DNA of 61,752 nucleotides from Anaerobacillus alkalilacustris (GCF_001866005.1 NZ_MLQR01000029.1:1-61752); one strand, 5' to 3'. Positions 9,564-19,330 are shown, numbered from the stretch's first letter. The notes: generated by a model not told the origin, from the sequence alone. Made by a program: numbers and translations.

Positions 9564-9625
9564 CTTTTATCCATTAGCTGTTATGAAGAAACACACTCTT
9601 TCACTTCTTTCTAAGGAGCTTTTAT

Positions 9626-11248
9626 TTAATGACAATACGCATCTGTTTCCATGATCCCGCGCATATAATCGCCAACCTCATTTTCTGACTGATCATAAAA
9701 AATAATCGGATGGAGAGCTTCCCACTGGTCATTTGAATAGGAAAGATTAAAAAAAGATTGATTCTTAATGGGAACTTTTTTATGTTCACCTTCATACCTA
9801 ATTTCTACAGTATCCACATCTTTTGGCTCTTGAATAAAACCAAATGTAACATACGTAAAAGAGTACCCTTGTTGTAACCAAGGACCATCGGTAATAAGGA
9901 ATGTTCTAATTTTATAATCTGTCTCAATTATCGGAATGCCACCAATAGTTAGACGACTATCCCAAATGCGTTCATAGCCTGATTCACTCTCAAATAAAAG
10001 TTCACTAATTAGCTCAGATTCATTAATTGTGTATAAAACATAAATGATGTCATCATACCTATTTCCTTTTTGTAGAATAGTTAACTGATCATTTTCTTGA
10101 TGTCCTTTCAAAATCGCTTCCTCAACCGAATGAAAAATGACACCCTCACTCATAAACGTATTTTCTACAGAAATAGTTGTCATAACAAAAAGGTAACTAG
10201 CAATAAGAAAAATGGCACTACTAATTATTCCTTTAAAGATGCGATTATTTACAAATGCTGTACGAAAAAGAAAGAAAACACAAACCAAAACCATAATGAT
10301 AAATACATAACTTACTAAACTACCTGAAAATACAACGGTCGAATAGGGCCCAACACTTCCATGAAATTTTTCGAATATGGAAGATGGTTGCGTTCGTTCA
10401 AGTGTAACTGAAACATTATGAGGAGGTGTAGACTCAGTCATAAGAGCTGTAATAAATAAAACTAGTAGGATAAATACACTTTCTAAACGTAACCACTTTT
10501 TAGGTCGGAACGAAGAATCTCTTTTTAGTTTCCTTCTAATAATAATTCCATTAATGACACCATATAAAATGATTAAAATAAATAGAAGGTGTTTGAGTAG
10601 TAAAAATTGCCCATATGATAACATAAATGAATTTGCATACTCGGGTGTAGTTCCACCCATTAAAAACAAACCTGAAAAGGTTACGGTTAGAACAGAAGTA
10701 ATCGCAACTGGTGTGTACCACTTTAAAAATGCAAGCCAATTTTGTTCGTCTATCGCACATAGTCCAATAACAAAGAGAATACCAACCCAAATACTAACAC
10801 TTAAAAAATGCATCCCATGAGTGATGTAACCAAGATTAGGTTGTAACGACGCCATATGGCTTCCTTTTGAAACAATGAAAATCATAACAATCCCTAACAA
10901 CAATGCCACAAAATATACGAAACGTTTATCTTTTTTATTTAGTATTATTGTTATTGCTAAAAAAATACCGATAACAACCGTCACCAACCAGGTTTTACCT
11001 ATCGTAAAATTAGTTAATACAAGTTCCAACCCTTGAAAAAAAGAAAGACTAAAAATGTTTGAAACATAACTAACTGAAGAAAAAATCGGTACAAAGCTTA
11101 ACATAATAATACTTAGAACAACTAAAGCAAAAGCACTTCGTTTTATTTTTATTGATGGACGTTTAGTTGTTGGAACTAAGGTAAGTATTAATCCACCAAT
11201 TAAAAATGCAAATGACGGATATAACAATGCCTTACTTAATACAACCAA
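9626..11248 (-). CDS. CopD-family copper resistance membrane protein
   Basis: 540 residues with about nine predicted membrane helices followed by an extracellular C-terminal domain of about 170 residues. The helical part has the His-rich CopD pattern (GSHMASLQPN, ITHGMHFLSVSIWVG). CopD proteins are linked to copper uptake or handling together with CopC. It starts 2 bases after the CopC-like gene, so the two are co-translated. In B. subtilis YcnJ the CopC and CopD parts are fused; here they are separate. Confidence 0.8.
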   Translation of the reverse strand: MVVLSKALLYPSFAFLIGGLILTLVPTTKRPSIKIKRSAFALVVLSIIMLSFVPIFSSVSYVSNIFSLSFFQGLELVLTNFTIGKTWLVTVVIGIFLAITIILNKKDKRFVYFVALLLGIVMIFIVSKGSHMASLQPNLGYITHGMHFLSVSIWVGILFVIGLCAIDEQNWLAFLKWYTPVAITSVLTVTFSGLFLMGGTTPEYANSFMLSYGQFLLLKHLLFILIILYGVINGIIIRRKLKRDSSFRPKKWLRLESVFILLVLFITALMTESTPPHNVSVTLERTQPSSIFEKFHGSVGPYSTVVFSGSLVSYVFIIMVLVCVFFLFRTAFVNNRIFKGIISSAIFLIASYLFVMTTISVENTFMSEGVIFHSVEEAILKGHQENDQLTILQKGNRYDDIIYVLYTINESELISELLFESESGYERIWDSRLTIGGIPIIETDYKIRTFLITDGPWLQQGYSFTYVTFGFIQEPKDVDTVEIRYEGEHKKVPIKNQSFFNLSYSNDQWEALHPIIFYDQSENEVGDYMRGIMETDAYCH

Positions 11249-11250
11249 AA

Positions 11251-11817
11251 TTATCCCTTCCTTCTATATATAAATAGAAATACCGCCACACCAATTACTA
11301 TTAGGCTAATAATAAACGGAAGATTAGAGCTTTGTTTATCAGCTATTACGTTTTTGGACTCTTCTTTTCTTAATTCATTTTCACCGTTAAGCACTTCATC
11401 CAGCTGCTCGATCTCTTCGATTTCTTCAACCTTTTCATGTTCGACTTCTTCTTTTACTGGTAAATAAATCGAAAAGTGGAAAACTCCGTCTGTTGGATGT
11501 CCATCATCACCGATAACAGCCCACCGCACTTCATAGTTATCTGTTTGCAACGCTTCCTCTAACGTTACATAAATGTTAGGACTCTCAACTGTTAATTCCT
11601 TAATAGCAATACTGTTTTCTTCAGAACCATAAATCTCAACGATACTACTTTTTTCTATGCCTGCGTTAAATACTAACTCAAGTTCAGAGACTTCTTCTTC
11701 GATAACTGATCCGTGTTCAGGAAATGAGTTTTGTAAGTATGAATGTGCCCCGTTATGGTTGGGAAAAACAAAAATAGGTAAAAACAAAATAAAAATTATT
11801 AGTATTTGCTTATTCAT
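11251..11817 (-). CDS. CopC-domain membrane-anchored protein
   Basis: 188 residues: signal peptide, a CopC domain from about residue 23 with N-terminal His (GAHSYLQNSFPEHGS) and the GDDGHPTDGVFHF strand that normally supplies a further copper ligand, an acidic Glu-rich linker (about 122-150), and a C-terminal membrane helix ending in RRKG. It likely binds Cu(II) on the outer face and delivers it to the CopD-like partner encoded immediately downstream. Confidence 0.82.
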   Translation of the reverse strand: MNKQILIIFILFLPIFVFPNHNGAHSYLQNSFPEHGSVIEEEVSELELVFNAGIEKSSIVEIYGSEENSIAIKELTVESPNIYVTLEEALQTDNYEVRWAVIGDDGHPTDGVFHFSIYLPVKEEVEHEKVEEIEEIEQLDEVLNGENELRKEESKNVIADKQSSNLPFIISLIVIGVAVFLFIYRRKG

Positions 11818-12025
11818 AAAATTATGACCTCCACGTTCTCTAATTCCAAGTTATTAACTTTGTTTTATAATATTGTTATCATAACAAACTTGTTAAAAGA
11901 TAGAAAGTAGAATGCATATGTAAACATACATTTGAATTCATAGTAAATTAGCTTAAACCTAATGTAAATGAAAAGTGTTTCCTAATTTACTTCGGTTGCT
12001 AAAGTTTTATTTTCCAAACACAAAG

Positions 12026-12060
12026 AAAAACGCAAAAAATAATATAGTTCTTTGCGTTTT
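12026..12060. terminator. Terminator-like hairpin
   Basis: AAAACGCAAA pairs with TTTGCGTTTT across a 14-base loop. It lies in the 505-base gap between copC and the LysM-GH18 gene and is not adjacent to any called gene, so its owner is unclear. Confidence 0.4.
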
Positions 12061-12123
12061 CATAATTATACCTTTTTTGACTACTAAATAATTTTAACCC
12101 ATATGGCTTTTTCAAATGTCATT

Positions 12124-12262
12124 TATATTATGGTTAGACCCCCAAAGTCCACTGCTTTGGAATCAGTTTTTGCCAATCACAATATGTGGAAGTGACTGAC
12201 ACTGTATATCGTACCTTAGGGCGACCGAAAACCTTTTGGGGTGTGAACCATATTAATATATG
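12124..12262. repeat. Possible MITE-like inverted-repeat element
   Basis: The left end TATTATGGTTAGACCCCC-AAAG is mirrored by the right end CTTTTGGGGTGTGAACCATATTAATA, giving terminal inverted repeats of about 20 bp around 100 bp of unique sequence. No coding sequence inside. It could be a miniature transposable element or an IS remnant. Confidence 0.4.
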
Positions 12263-12322
12263 TTTCTAATTATCGATTCGAGGGTTAAGGAACTCGTTTA
12301 AGTTTTCACTTCGTTTTTGTAC

Positions 12323-13609
12323 TTATAATTTTCTTACTTGAAAGTTTTCTTCAATTAGTAACCAATTCTGCGGGAATGGTAAACCTAACTTCCAATAACT
12401 AACCCCTCTTAGTCCTAGTTCTTTTAATAAATTGAATTTTGCTTGGATGCTTCTTGCATCCTCAAACCATACGATATGTTCATTTCCTTGATCATCTACA
12501 TATTCAAAAAAAGGTGCTTGCGCAACATAATCATACTCAATTATTACATTTCTATCTCTTGCTAACTCTATCGCAGCTTGGGGACTAAGTGCTCTAGCGT
12601 ACTCTCCACCAGGAACGTAAGGTAACGTCCAATCATAACCATATAAATTTTGTCCCATCATAATTTTTTCACCTGGCATTTCAGTAAGAGCATATTCTAA
12701 TACTTCTCGCACTGGTCCAATTGGAGACACCGGCATTGGAGGACCACCACTATATCCCCATTCATACGTCATTATAACGACAAAGTCAACAATTTCACCA
12801 TGAGCACGATAATCATGAGCTTCATACCATGGTCCAGGTTGATCAGCTCTAGTTTTCGGAGCTAATGCTGTTGAAATTAACAAACCTTCTGCCCGTATTG
12901 TATCTGCTGCTTTTCTTAAAAATTGATTATAAGCGTCTCGATCTTCTGGTCTTAAGAACTCCAAGTCAAAATGAATATCACTATAGCCAACCCTACGAGC
13001 CTCTTCAATAATGGTTGTTAAGAGAACATCTTGCAAAGCTTGATCATTTAAAATAATCGCTCCCACTTCATCACTAAACTGACCACCTTCCAAATTTGTA
13101 ACGACCATCATTAATGTCGCTTGATGATTAGCAGCAATTTGTGGTAATTCACCTAAAGGTGGCTCCCGTAAAGTCCCATCTCTTTCTATTTCATAACTGA
13201 ATGGTGCTAAATATGTCAAATGAAGAGCTGCTCTTCTTGATGCATCAAGTAAGGCTTCACTAACAACCCCTCCCATCGGTTCCACATAAGCGTTTGTTTC
13301 TTTTACTGGTCTCGCTAGAGGTGGAATATACAATCTCAATCCAACAGGTAATATTGATTCCACAGGAATTTGATTTATTTGAGCTAGGCTGTAATAATTA
13401 ATTCCGTACCTTTGAGCAATAGACCAAAGGCTATCCCCTTGTTGGACCCAATAAAATCGTCCCACTATAGGAATTACGATTGTTTGACCAATAACTAGTC
13501 TACCTGGCTCTGGAATTTCATTAGCAGCTACTATATTTTCTACCGTTGTGCCGTAAGCTTGTGCAATTCCATAAAGTGTTTGGCCTGCTTGTATTGTATG
13601 AATTTGCAA
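12323..13609 (-). CDS. LysM-GH18 spore peptidoglycan glycosidase (SleL/YaaH-like)
   Basis: 428 residues: two LysM repeats (about 2-47 and 52-97) then a GH18 barrel to the C-terminus. The barrel has the strand-4 motif YSDIHFDLEF with the catalytic Glu and the MTYEWGYSGGPP and YGYDW segments. No signal peptide, as in SleL/YaaH, which reach the spore coat from the mother cell. SleL acts as an N-acetylglucosaminidase on cortex fragments during germination. TTG start at 13609 with GGAGGG 8 bases upstream. Single gene. Confidence 0.88.
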   Translation of the reverse strand: MQIHTIQAGQTLYGIAQAYGTTVENIVAANEIPEPGRLVIGQTIVIPIVGRFYWVQQGDSLWSIAQRYGINYYSLAQINQIPVESILPVGLRLYIPPLARPVKETNAYVEPMGGVVSEALLDASRRAALHLTYLAPFSYEIERDGTLREPPLGELPQIAANHQATLMMVVTNLEGGQFSDEVGAIILNDQALQDVLLTTIIEEARRVGYSDIHFDLEFLRPEDRDAYNQFLRKAADTIRAEGLLISTALAPKTRADQPGPWYEAHDYRAHGEIVDFVVIMTYEWGYSGGPPMPVSPIGPVREVLEYALTEMPGEKIMMGQNLYGYDWTLPYVPGGEYARALSPQAAIELARDRNVIIEYDYVAQAPFFEYVDDQGNEHIVWFEDARSIQAKFNLLKELGLRGVSYWKLGLPFPQNWLLIEENFQVRKL

Positions 13610-13974
13610 TTACATTTCCCTCCCATTTCTATTAGTAATATTTTATTTACTTTAATGAATTTCAAAATTCATTACTCTGCCACTAAGATACTAGATATAG
13701 TTACGCAAAATCCTCTATAACTATATATAGAATTAAACAGCTCATTTTGAAAATTATGAAATTCACTCACTTCAATTAATATTACGATAGGAATGGCGCA
13801 CATATGTCATTTTAATCTGCATAGTGCATCGCTTCAAACAATACGAGTCTTATTGCCGCTTAAGAGTGGGATAAACTTTGCGATAAGTAAATCTAAACCA
13901 TGATAATTATGATAAAATGGAGAAGTTCAAAAAGAACCTACAAAGGGAAGGATTATTTTTTTAGGAGTGACATC
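13610..13974. other. Intergenic region without a recognised gene
   Basis: Divergent promoter space between the LysM-GH18 gene (-) and the TVP38-type gene (+). I see no convincing small ORF, repeat or RNA. A longer in-frame start for the downstream gene at 13900 lacks a ribosome binding site. Confidence 0.5.
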
Positions 13975-14607
13975 ATGAACAAAGGGATTTTATTTATTTT
14001 TTACCTTTTAATCGCCGTAGCGATCTACTTATTTCAAGAAGAACTTCTCATTTGGTTTCAAGAAACAAGGGAGACCTCGATTTTTCTGACTATGTTTATT
14101 GCAACATTGTTTGCTCTATTCCCGATTATCCCCTTTCCTATTATCGGTGGGATTATTGGTGCAATGTATGGCACCTTTTTAGGTGGATTTGTAACGTGGG
14201 TCGCATCAACAGCTGCCTCACTAATTATGTTTTTATTTATTCGTTTCGTCTTCCAAAACTGGGGGTTAAAAGTTATTAACCGTTATAAAAGGTTAGAACT
14301 GGTGACAGTCATGTTCGAGAGAAATGCCTTTATAACTATTTTAGTTTCTCGTCTCATTCCCTTTATTCCATCGATTGTAGTAAATGCATATAGCGCTGTG
14401 AGTCGAGTTTCTTTTATAAGCTATTCAGTTGCCTCAAGTCTAGGTAAAATTCCTGCCATGCTTTTATTTGCTGTATTAGGACATTCGTTTGTTTCTACTA
14501 ACCAAGAAGTCATTTTTGTAGTTGGTATTTATGTACTTATCATTTTATTTACAATTTATTTATACACTCGTTGGAAAAAAGCTATTTTTTTAAAAGAAAC
14601 GAAATAA
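13975..14607 (+). CDS. TVP38/TMEM64 (DedA-related) membrane protein
   Basis: About 210 residues with five or six helices. The central block FPIIPFPIIGGIIGAMYGTF and the later SRLIPFIPSIVVNAYSAVS are the hallmark SNARE-associated/VTT-domain motifs with conserved Gly, Pro and Arg. VTT proteins are linked to lipid scrambling or flipping. ATG at 13975 follows AGGAGTGACATC. It shares a terminator with the convergent VanZ gene. Confidence 0.85.
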   Translation: MNKGILFIFYLLIAVAIYLFQEELLIWFQETRETSIFLTMFIATLFALFPIIPFPIIGGIIGAMYGTFLGGFVTWVASTAASLIMFLFIRFVFQNWGLKVINRYKRLELVTVMFERNAFITILVSRLIPFIPSIVVNAYSAVSRVSFISYSVASSLGKIPAMLLFAVLGHSFVSTNQEVIFVVGIYVLIILFTIYLYTRWKKAIFLKETK

Positions 14608-14610
14608 CAA

Positions 14611-14662
14611 AAGAGGATGAATCGTTAATTAGCATAGCTAATTACAAAATTCATCCTCTTTA
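14611..14662. terminator. Bidirectional terminator
   Basis: AAGAGGATGAAT and ATTCATCCTCTT form a long stem with an inner TTAATTAGC/GCTAATTA hairpin. It separates the convergent TVP38-type and VanZ-type genes. Confidence 0.8.
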
Positions 14663-15184
14663 TGTTTTAATAATAAGTATTCTTGCTTTCACCCAAAAGC
14701 AAAGCTTGATTAAGATTGCTCCAATAAAGGCACCTAACGTATTTAATATCACATCATCAATATTTGATACCCTATACGTAAATAAAAATTGACTCGTTTC
14801 AATGAAAATTGAAAGGAGCATCCCCATCATTGTAGTAGCTATAATTGATTTACGTAACCTTTTCATTACTATCGGTGCTAAAAAACCAAAAGGCAAGAAC
14901 AATACAATATTACCAACTAGTATCTTTAAAGGATCCATAATAGTTGGACTAAATACAGCAATTCGATAAATACTTCGAAATGGAATAATATTATAATTTC
15001 TTCCCCCTGGGCCAACCGGTCCTAAAGATGCACCATAATTCCATGCAAATAGAGTCAAATAGATAACCAACGCTAAATAAAGAAAGAAACAAATAATTAA
15101 TATGCTTTTCATTTTCTTTTGTATCGGTTTAGTTGAATGTTGATAAATATGGTTATTCTTATTTTGCGGATGAATATCAAACAC
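14660..15184 (-). CDS. VanZ-family membrane protein
   Basis: 174 residues with four helices. Family signatures are NYNIIPFRSI, NIVLFLPFGFLAPI and the SNIDDVILNTLGAFIGA block. VanZ relatives give low-level teicoplanin resistance or act as phage/lipid factors; function here is unknown. The annotated GTG start at 15184 has AAGGA directly against it, too close; the ATG at 15112 is an alternative with a weak site. Confidence 0.75.
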   Translation of the reverse strand: MFDIHPQNKNNHIYQHSTKPIQKKMKSILIICFFLYLALVIYLTLFAWNYGASLGPVGPGGRNYNIIPFRSIYRIAVFSPTIMDPLKILVGNIVLFLPFGFLAPIVMKRLRKSIIATTMMGMLLSIFIETSQFLFTYRVSNIDDVILNTLGAFIGAILIKLCFWVKARILIIKT

Positions 15185-15379
15185 TTCCTTTTAAGACGTT
15201 TCTACTCCATTATTAACTGTCAACCCTATTTTGACAAGTACTATTTTAACTGAAATATAGACATACACCTAGTTTAGCAAATAGGTAAAAGCTTACAGTT
15301 TGATGTGTTTGAATGAGCGCATAATAAAACTAGTTCTACTTTTATCCTTTTATATAAAATGGAAAAGGAGTGATTATAA

Positions 15380-16189
15380 ATGCATACGATGTGGAAAGGC
15401 TCAATCAGTTTTGGTTTAGTCCATATTCCAATTAAACTTTTTTCTGCCACTGAAAATAAAGATATCAAACTTAGAATGATACACAAAGAATGCAATAGTC
15501 CAATTAAATACGAACGAACATGTCCAGTCTGTGAAAAAGAAGTTGAAAATCATGAAATTGTTAAAGGATATGAATACGAACCTGGAAAATTCGTACTTTT
15601 AGAAGATGATGATTTAGAAAAATTAGAAAAGGAACAAAATAAAAGCGTTGAAATCATTGATTTTGTTAAGTTAGAGGAGATTGACCCAATTTATTTTAAT
15701 CGTTCCTATTTTATTGGACCAAACGACAACGGCCAAAAGGCTTATATGTTATTAAAACAAGCAATGGAACAATCGGGTAAGATTGGCATTGCTAAAATTA
15801 CGATCCGTTCTAAACAACATTTAGCGGTAGTCAGAGTTTTTAAGAATGCACTAGTTCTAGAAACCATTTACTTTCCTGATGAAGTACGAAATATTGAACA
15901 AATTCCAGGAATACCGGAAAATATTGAATTAAGTACGAAAGAAATGGATACAGCTATCCAATTAATTGAACAGTTAACAACAACTTTTAACCCTGAGAAA
16001 TATACCGATGATTACCGTACTGCTCTTATGGATTTAATCCAAACGAAAATTACTGGAAACGAGGTTCGTACGGCTAAAGAAGCCCCACAAACAAATGTTG
16101 TTGATTTAATGGAAGCTTTGCAAGCAAGTATCGATCAAACAAAACCGAAAAAACGAAGAACGACTAGGAAGAAGAAAGCGACTGGTTAA
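15380..16189 (+). CDS. ku: Non-homologous end joining protein Ku
   Basis: 269 residues, normal for bacterial Ku. Begins MHTMWKGSISFGLVHIPIKL and includes the CPVCEKEV region and YFNRSYFIGP; the C-terminus is Lys/Arg-rich (KKRRTTRKKK), a DNA-binding tail. Forms a ring dimer on broken DNA ends and recruits LigD. AAAGGAGTG precedes the ATG. First gene of a three-gene set with the two LigD parts, consistent with repair in germinating spores. Confidence 0.95.
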   Translation: MHTMWKGSISFGLVHIPIKLFSATENKDIKLRMIHKECNSPIKYERTCPVCEKEVENHEIVKGYEYEPGKFVLLEDDDLEKLEKEQNKSVEIIDFVKLEEIDPIYFNRSYFIGPNDNGQKAYMLLKQAMEQSGKIGIAKITIRSKQHLAVVRVFKNALVLETIYFPDEVRNIEQIPGIPENIELSTKEMDTAIQLIEQLTTTFNPEKYTDDYRTALMDLIQTKITGNEVRTAKEAPQTNVVDLMEALQASIDQTKPKKRRTTRKKKATG

Positions 16190-16191
16190 GA

Positions 16192-17118
16192 TTGAAATTA
16201 TTAAAACCAATGTTACCTACACTCGTAACGGAAATACCTAATGGTCCTAATTGGTTATATGAAGTGAAGTACGATGGATTTAGAGCAATGATCTATATCA
16301 ATGAAACGGAAACAAAAATCATTAGTCGGAACCTAAAACTGTTAAATGATCAATTTCCTGAGATAACTCTTCTCTTTCGACAACTATCTACACAATTAAA
16401 GTTACCTATTATATTAGATGGTGAACTTTGTGTATTAGAAACAGACATTAAAGCTAATTTTGATAAGATCCAAAAAAGAGGACGATTAAAAAATAAAGAC
16501 AAGGTTGTACAAGCAGAAGAGTTATACCCTGTGACTTATCTAGCTTTTGACTTACTAATGGAAAATGGAATTTCATTGACAAAAAAAACACTCACAGATA
16601 GAAAGAAAAATCTTATAGAACTCTTTAAAGAGTTCGAGCATACCCATTTATTTAAAATTGTCCAACCTTATGAAGATGAAATAAAACTTTGGGATTTAAT
16701 AAAAAGAGAACATGGAGAAGGAATTATCGCCAAGCAAAAAGACAGTAGATGGATTGAGGGGCAACGATCTAAACAATGGTTAAAAATAAAGAACATGTCA
16801 ATTGCCACATTTTTTATTATCGGATATGACGAAACGAACGCTTTTTTTCACATTGGTTGTATCCATAATCGAATAGTTAAGATGATCGGTAAAGTAGGAC
16901 AAGGCTTTTCCAAAGAAGAAAAAGAGACATTAATTGATATTGTAAAAAAAAATAGCCATAAAAAACTTCAACATATTCTTTATGTTAAACCCGGAATTTG
17001 TATTGAAGTTGAATTTTTAGAAATGAGTAAAAATGAGCTGAGACATCCAAAATTCCGTCGGTTTCGATTTGATAAACATTGGGAGGATTGTTTATGGGAA
17101 GCAATACCCAAGGGATAA
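16192..17118 (+). CDS. ligD: ATP-dependent DNA ligase (LigD ligase module)
   Basis: 308 residues. The adenylation motif is EVKYDGFRAM with the nucleophile Lys26; the later motifs DGELC, FDLLMENG, EGIIAKQ and KQWLKIKN are in order, followed by an OB-fold. Seals breaks held by Ku. TTG start 2 bases after the ku stop. In B. subtilis LigD (YkoU) the ligase is fused to a polymerase domain; here the protein ends after the OB-fold and the polymerase is a separate overlapping gene. Confidence 0.9.
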   Translation: MKLLKPMLPTLVTEIPNGPNWLYEVKYDGFRAMIYINETETKIISRNLKLLNDQFPEITLLFRQLSTQLKLPIILDGELCVLETDIKANFDKIQKRGRLKNKDKVVQAEELYPVTYLAFDLLMENGISLTKKTLTDRKKNLIELFKEFEHTHLFKIVQPYEDEIKLWDLIKREHGEGIIAKQKDSRWIEGQRSKQWLKIKNMSIATFFIIGYDETNAFFHIGCIHNRIVKMIGKVGQGFSKEEKETLIDIVKKNSHKKLQHILYVKPGICIEVEFLEMSKNELRHPKFRRFRFDKHWEDCLWEAIPKG

Positions 17119-18002
17119 CAATTGATGGGGAACTAATAAATATAACAAATATAGACAAAATTCTTTGGCCGAAATTAACCATAAAAAAATACAACTATTT
17201 AAAGTACTTATCAATTGTAGCTCCTTTTATGCTTCCCTTTTTAAAAGATCGGTTATTAACAGTCATACGCTTTCCTAATGGCGTTAACCAAGAATCCTTT
17301 TATCAAAAAAATTGTCCAGATTATGCGCCACCATTTGTAGATACAAAACAAATAGATAATATTAATTACATCGTTTGCTCAAAACTTGCTACATTATTTT
17401 GGTTAGGAAATCAAGCAGCTATTGAATTTCATATTCCTTATCAAACTGTTTACAGTAATAACCCTAATGAGATTGTTTTAGACTTGGATCCACCTTCGCA
17501 AAACGAATTTTCGTTAGCTGTCGAAGCAGCTTTAATATTAAAAGAGATATTTGAACAACTAAAACTTCACTCCTTTATTAAGACATCTGGGAATAAAGGG
17601 TTACAAATCTATATACCTTTAAATGGACACTTCACATATGAGGAAACGAGAATTTTCACTAGTTTTATCGCAAAATATTTAGAAACAAAATATCCAGAAG
17701 CATTTACAACCGAACGTCTGAAGAAAAAACGTCATAACCGACTATACATTGACTTTTTACAGCACGGGGAGGGAAAAACTATCATTGCACCCTATTCACT
17801 TAGAGGTAATGATGATGCCCTTATGGCTACCCCCTTACATTGGTCTGAAGTAACAAACAAACTTCATCCATCACAATTTCCTATGACAGAAGTGATAGCA
17901 AGGTTACAAAGTGGGACCAACCCTTTTAAGGATTTTTTTGATATCGAAAATAAAGAAGCATTTAAAAAAGTATTAGAAACGATAAAGCAGGCTAGCTATT
18001 AA
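17094..18002 (+). CDS. LigD-type polymerase/primase module, separate polypeptide
   Basis: About 302 residues of archaeo-eukaryotic primase fold: PNGVNQESFYQKNCPDYAPP, WLGNQAAIEFHIP, the catalytic DLDPP pair and FIKTSGNKGLQIYIPL. Fills gaps at broken ends during end joining. The ATG at 17094 has GGGAGG 7 bases upstream and overlaps the ligase gene by 25 bases in another frame, so it looks translationally coupled. The order ligase then polymerase is that of the YkoU fusion, which suggests the fused gene was split. Confidence 0.88.
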   Translation: MGSNTQGITIDGELINITNIDKILWPKLTIKKYNYLKYLSIVAPFMLPFLKDRLLTVIRFPNGVNQESFYQKNCPDYAPPFVDTKQIDNINYIVCSKLATLFWLGNQAAIEFHIPYQTVYSNNPNEIVLDLDPPSQNEFSLAVEAALILKEIFEQLKLHSFIKTSGNKGLQIYIPLNGHFTYEETRIFTSFIAKYLETKYPEAFTTERLKKKRHNRLYIDFLQHGEGKTIIAPYSLRGNDDALMATPLHWSEVTNKLHPSQFPMTEVIARLQSGTNPFKDFFDIENKEAFKKVLETIKQASY

Positions 18003-18031
18003 TGTATTAAAAATAACTAGCCTGCTTTTTT
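17984..18031 (+). terminator. Terminator of the ku-ligD operon
   Basis: AAGCAGGCTAG-TATT pairs with AATA-CTAGCCTGCTT and is followed by six T. It begins inside the last codons of the polymerase gene. Confidence 0.85.
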
Positions 18032-18062
18032 AATGATAATGATACAATTTAACTTCCCTACA

Positions 18063-18203
18063 CTATCCTTTTGGTGGAACGTAGTCCGGGCTTTCATTTC
18101 CTTTAGTCGCCATTTTTTTACCGTTATTTATATCAGATTCACGAGGTTGAGTACCTAAATGATTAGGTCTAAATTTATCGAAAGCATGTTTTGATTTAGC
18201 CAA
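18063..18203 (-). CDS. sspN: Small acid-soluble spore protein N
   Basis: 46 residues, too short for usual gene callers. The core FRPNHLGTQP, then NNGKKM and a C-terminal PPKG match the SspN pattern (HLGTKP ... KGEKM). TTG start at 18203 preceded by GAAGGGGGG. A minor forespore protein of unknown action. The family call rests on the short conserved core. Confidence 0.75.
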   Translation of the reverse strand: MAKSKHAFDKFRPNHLGTQPRESDINNGKKMATKGNESPDYVPPKG

Positions 18204-18332
18204 TTTTGATTCCCCCCTTCATGATATTAATATTAGCTATCATCAACTCCAATATGTTATGAAGCTGTTTCAGCATTTTCAATAAAGTGGGAAAAGCAGA
18301 AAAATATTAAAGGTAAAGCCGAATATTAGGCT

Positions 18333-18473
18333 TTACCAGTTTTCTTTTAAACGTTGATAATGCTTATTATCAAGGCGTTCTTCAATTTTTTCAATTGCTT
18401 CTTCATCATTTAAGAGCTCTTTTTTATTTTTACTTACTAACTCATCAAATGACATCTTTCTAAATTTCCTCAT
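18333..18473 (-). CDS. FbpB-family small basic protein
   Basis: 46 residues: MRKFRKMSFDELVSKNKKEL followed by LLNDEEAIEKIEERLDNKH. This matches the SFEELV-NK-ELL-D-IEK pattern of the FbpB family, small Fur-regulated proteins thought to assist the FsrA small RNA in iron sparing. I did not identify a Fur box. A hairpin, GGTAAAGCC with GGCTTTACC (18312-18340), overlaps the stop and is probably its terminator. Confidence 0.75.
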   Translation of the reverse strand: MRKFRKMSFDELVSKNKKELLNDEEAIEKIEERLDNKHYQRLKENW

Positions 18474-18556
18474 TTTTCTCGCCCTCTTTGATGTATTCTT
18501 GATTTTACAGAATGTTCTTTATCATTATCAACGTCTGGGCTTCTATTTAAACATAA

Positions 18557-19297
18557 TTATTTGAAAATTTCCTTTTTTATTTTATCTACACGTTGATTTT
18601 TTTGACTCACGTAAATTTGACCCGCTTCATCCATTGTCATTAGAAAACAATCAGTATGATCCTTTATCCCATGTTTTTTTAATTGTTCTTCAAGCCACCC
18701 TTTAGTACCTACTTTTTTCAAGTTTACATCGACAATAATTCCATCTTGAATGAGCACCGTCGGATATCCTTTAGGAGCTACTTGCTTTAACATATCATTT
18801 GGTGTTAGGGAATCGTATTGACTCTTTTTAATCACACTTATTTGTCCGTTGGCCTCCAAAATCGCATAATCGATTTCTGATAGATCAGGTGCGTTTTGCA
18901 AGCGCAAGTCCATTAATAGTGATTCAACTGTCATTTTTACTTTTCTCATTTCTTTATTTAATATTTTTCCTTTTTCAATAATAATAATCGGCTCATCCTC
19001 GATAATCCGTCTGAATCTAGGTGTTTTTAAAGCAATAATGGACAAAAACAAATGTATACCTGCTATTAATGCTGCGGCTGCTAATGGACCAGCAAGAGGA
19101 ATATCTCCGCTAGACAATGGTTCACCTACAATATCACCTATGATTACAGCAAAAAGAAAATCTATTGGATTGAGCGCTACCATTGAGCGTTGTCCTAAAA
19201 TTTTAATAATAACAAAAATATAAATATAGACAATTACTGCACGTATCAAAAATCCATAAACCGGCAAACTCTCTGCACCAGTCCAAAAATCAAACAT
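18557..19297 (-). CDS. YetF/DUF421 membrane protein
   Basis: 246 residues: three N-terminal helices, with KILGQRSMVALNPIDFLFAVIIGDIVGEP as the family signature, then two cytosolic beta-rich DUF421 modules (TVESLLMDLRLQNAPDLSEIDYAILEANG). Paralogues sit with spoVA and DUF1657 genes in mobile spore-resistance operons; here a DUF1657 gene lies just upstream. Function is unknown, a spore membrane role is inferred. Confidence 0.85.
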   Translation of the reverse strand: MFDFWTGAESLPVYGFLIRAVIVYIYIFVIIKILGQRSMVALNPIDFLFAVIIGDIVGEPLSSGDIPLAGPLAAAALIAGIHLFLSIIALKTPRFRRIIEDEPIIIIEKGKILNKEMRKVKMTVESLLMDLRLQNAPDLSEIDYAILEANGQISVIKKSQYDSLTPNDMLKQVAPKGYPTVLIQDGIIVDVNLKKVGTKGWLEEQLKKHGIKDHTDCFLMTMDEAGQIYVSQKNQRVDKIKKEIFK

Positions 19298-19330
19298 AAT
19301 GACAACCCATCCTTATCCTATATGTATAAA

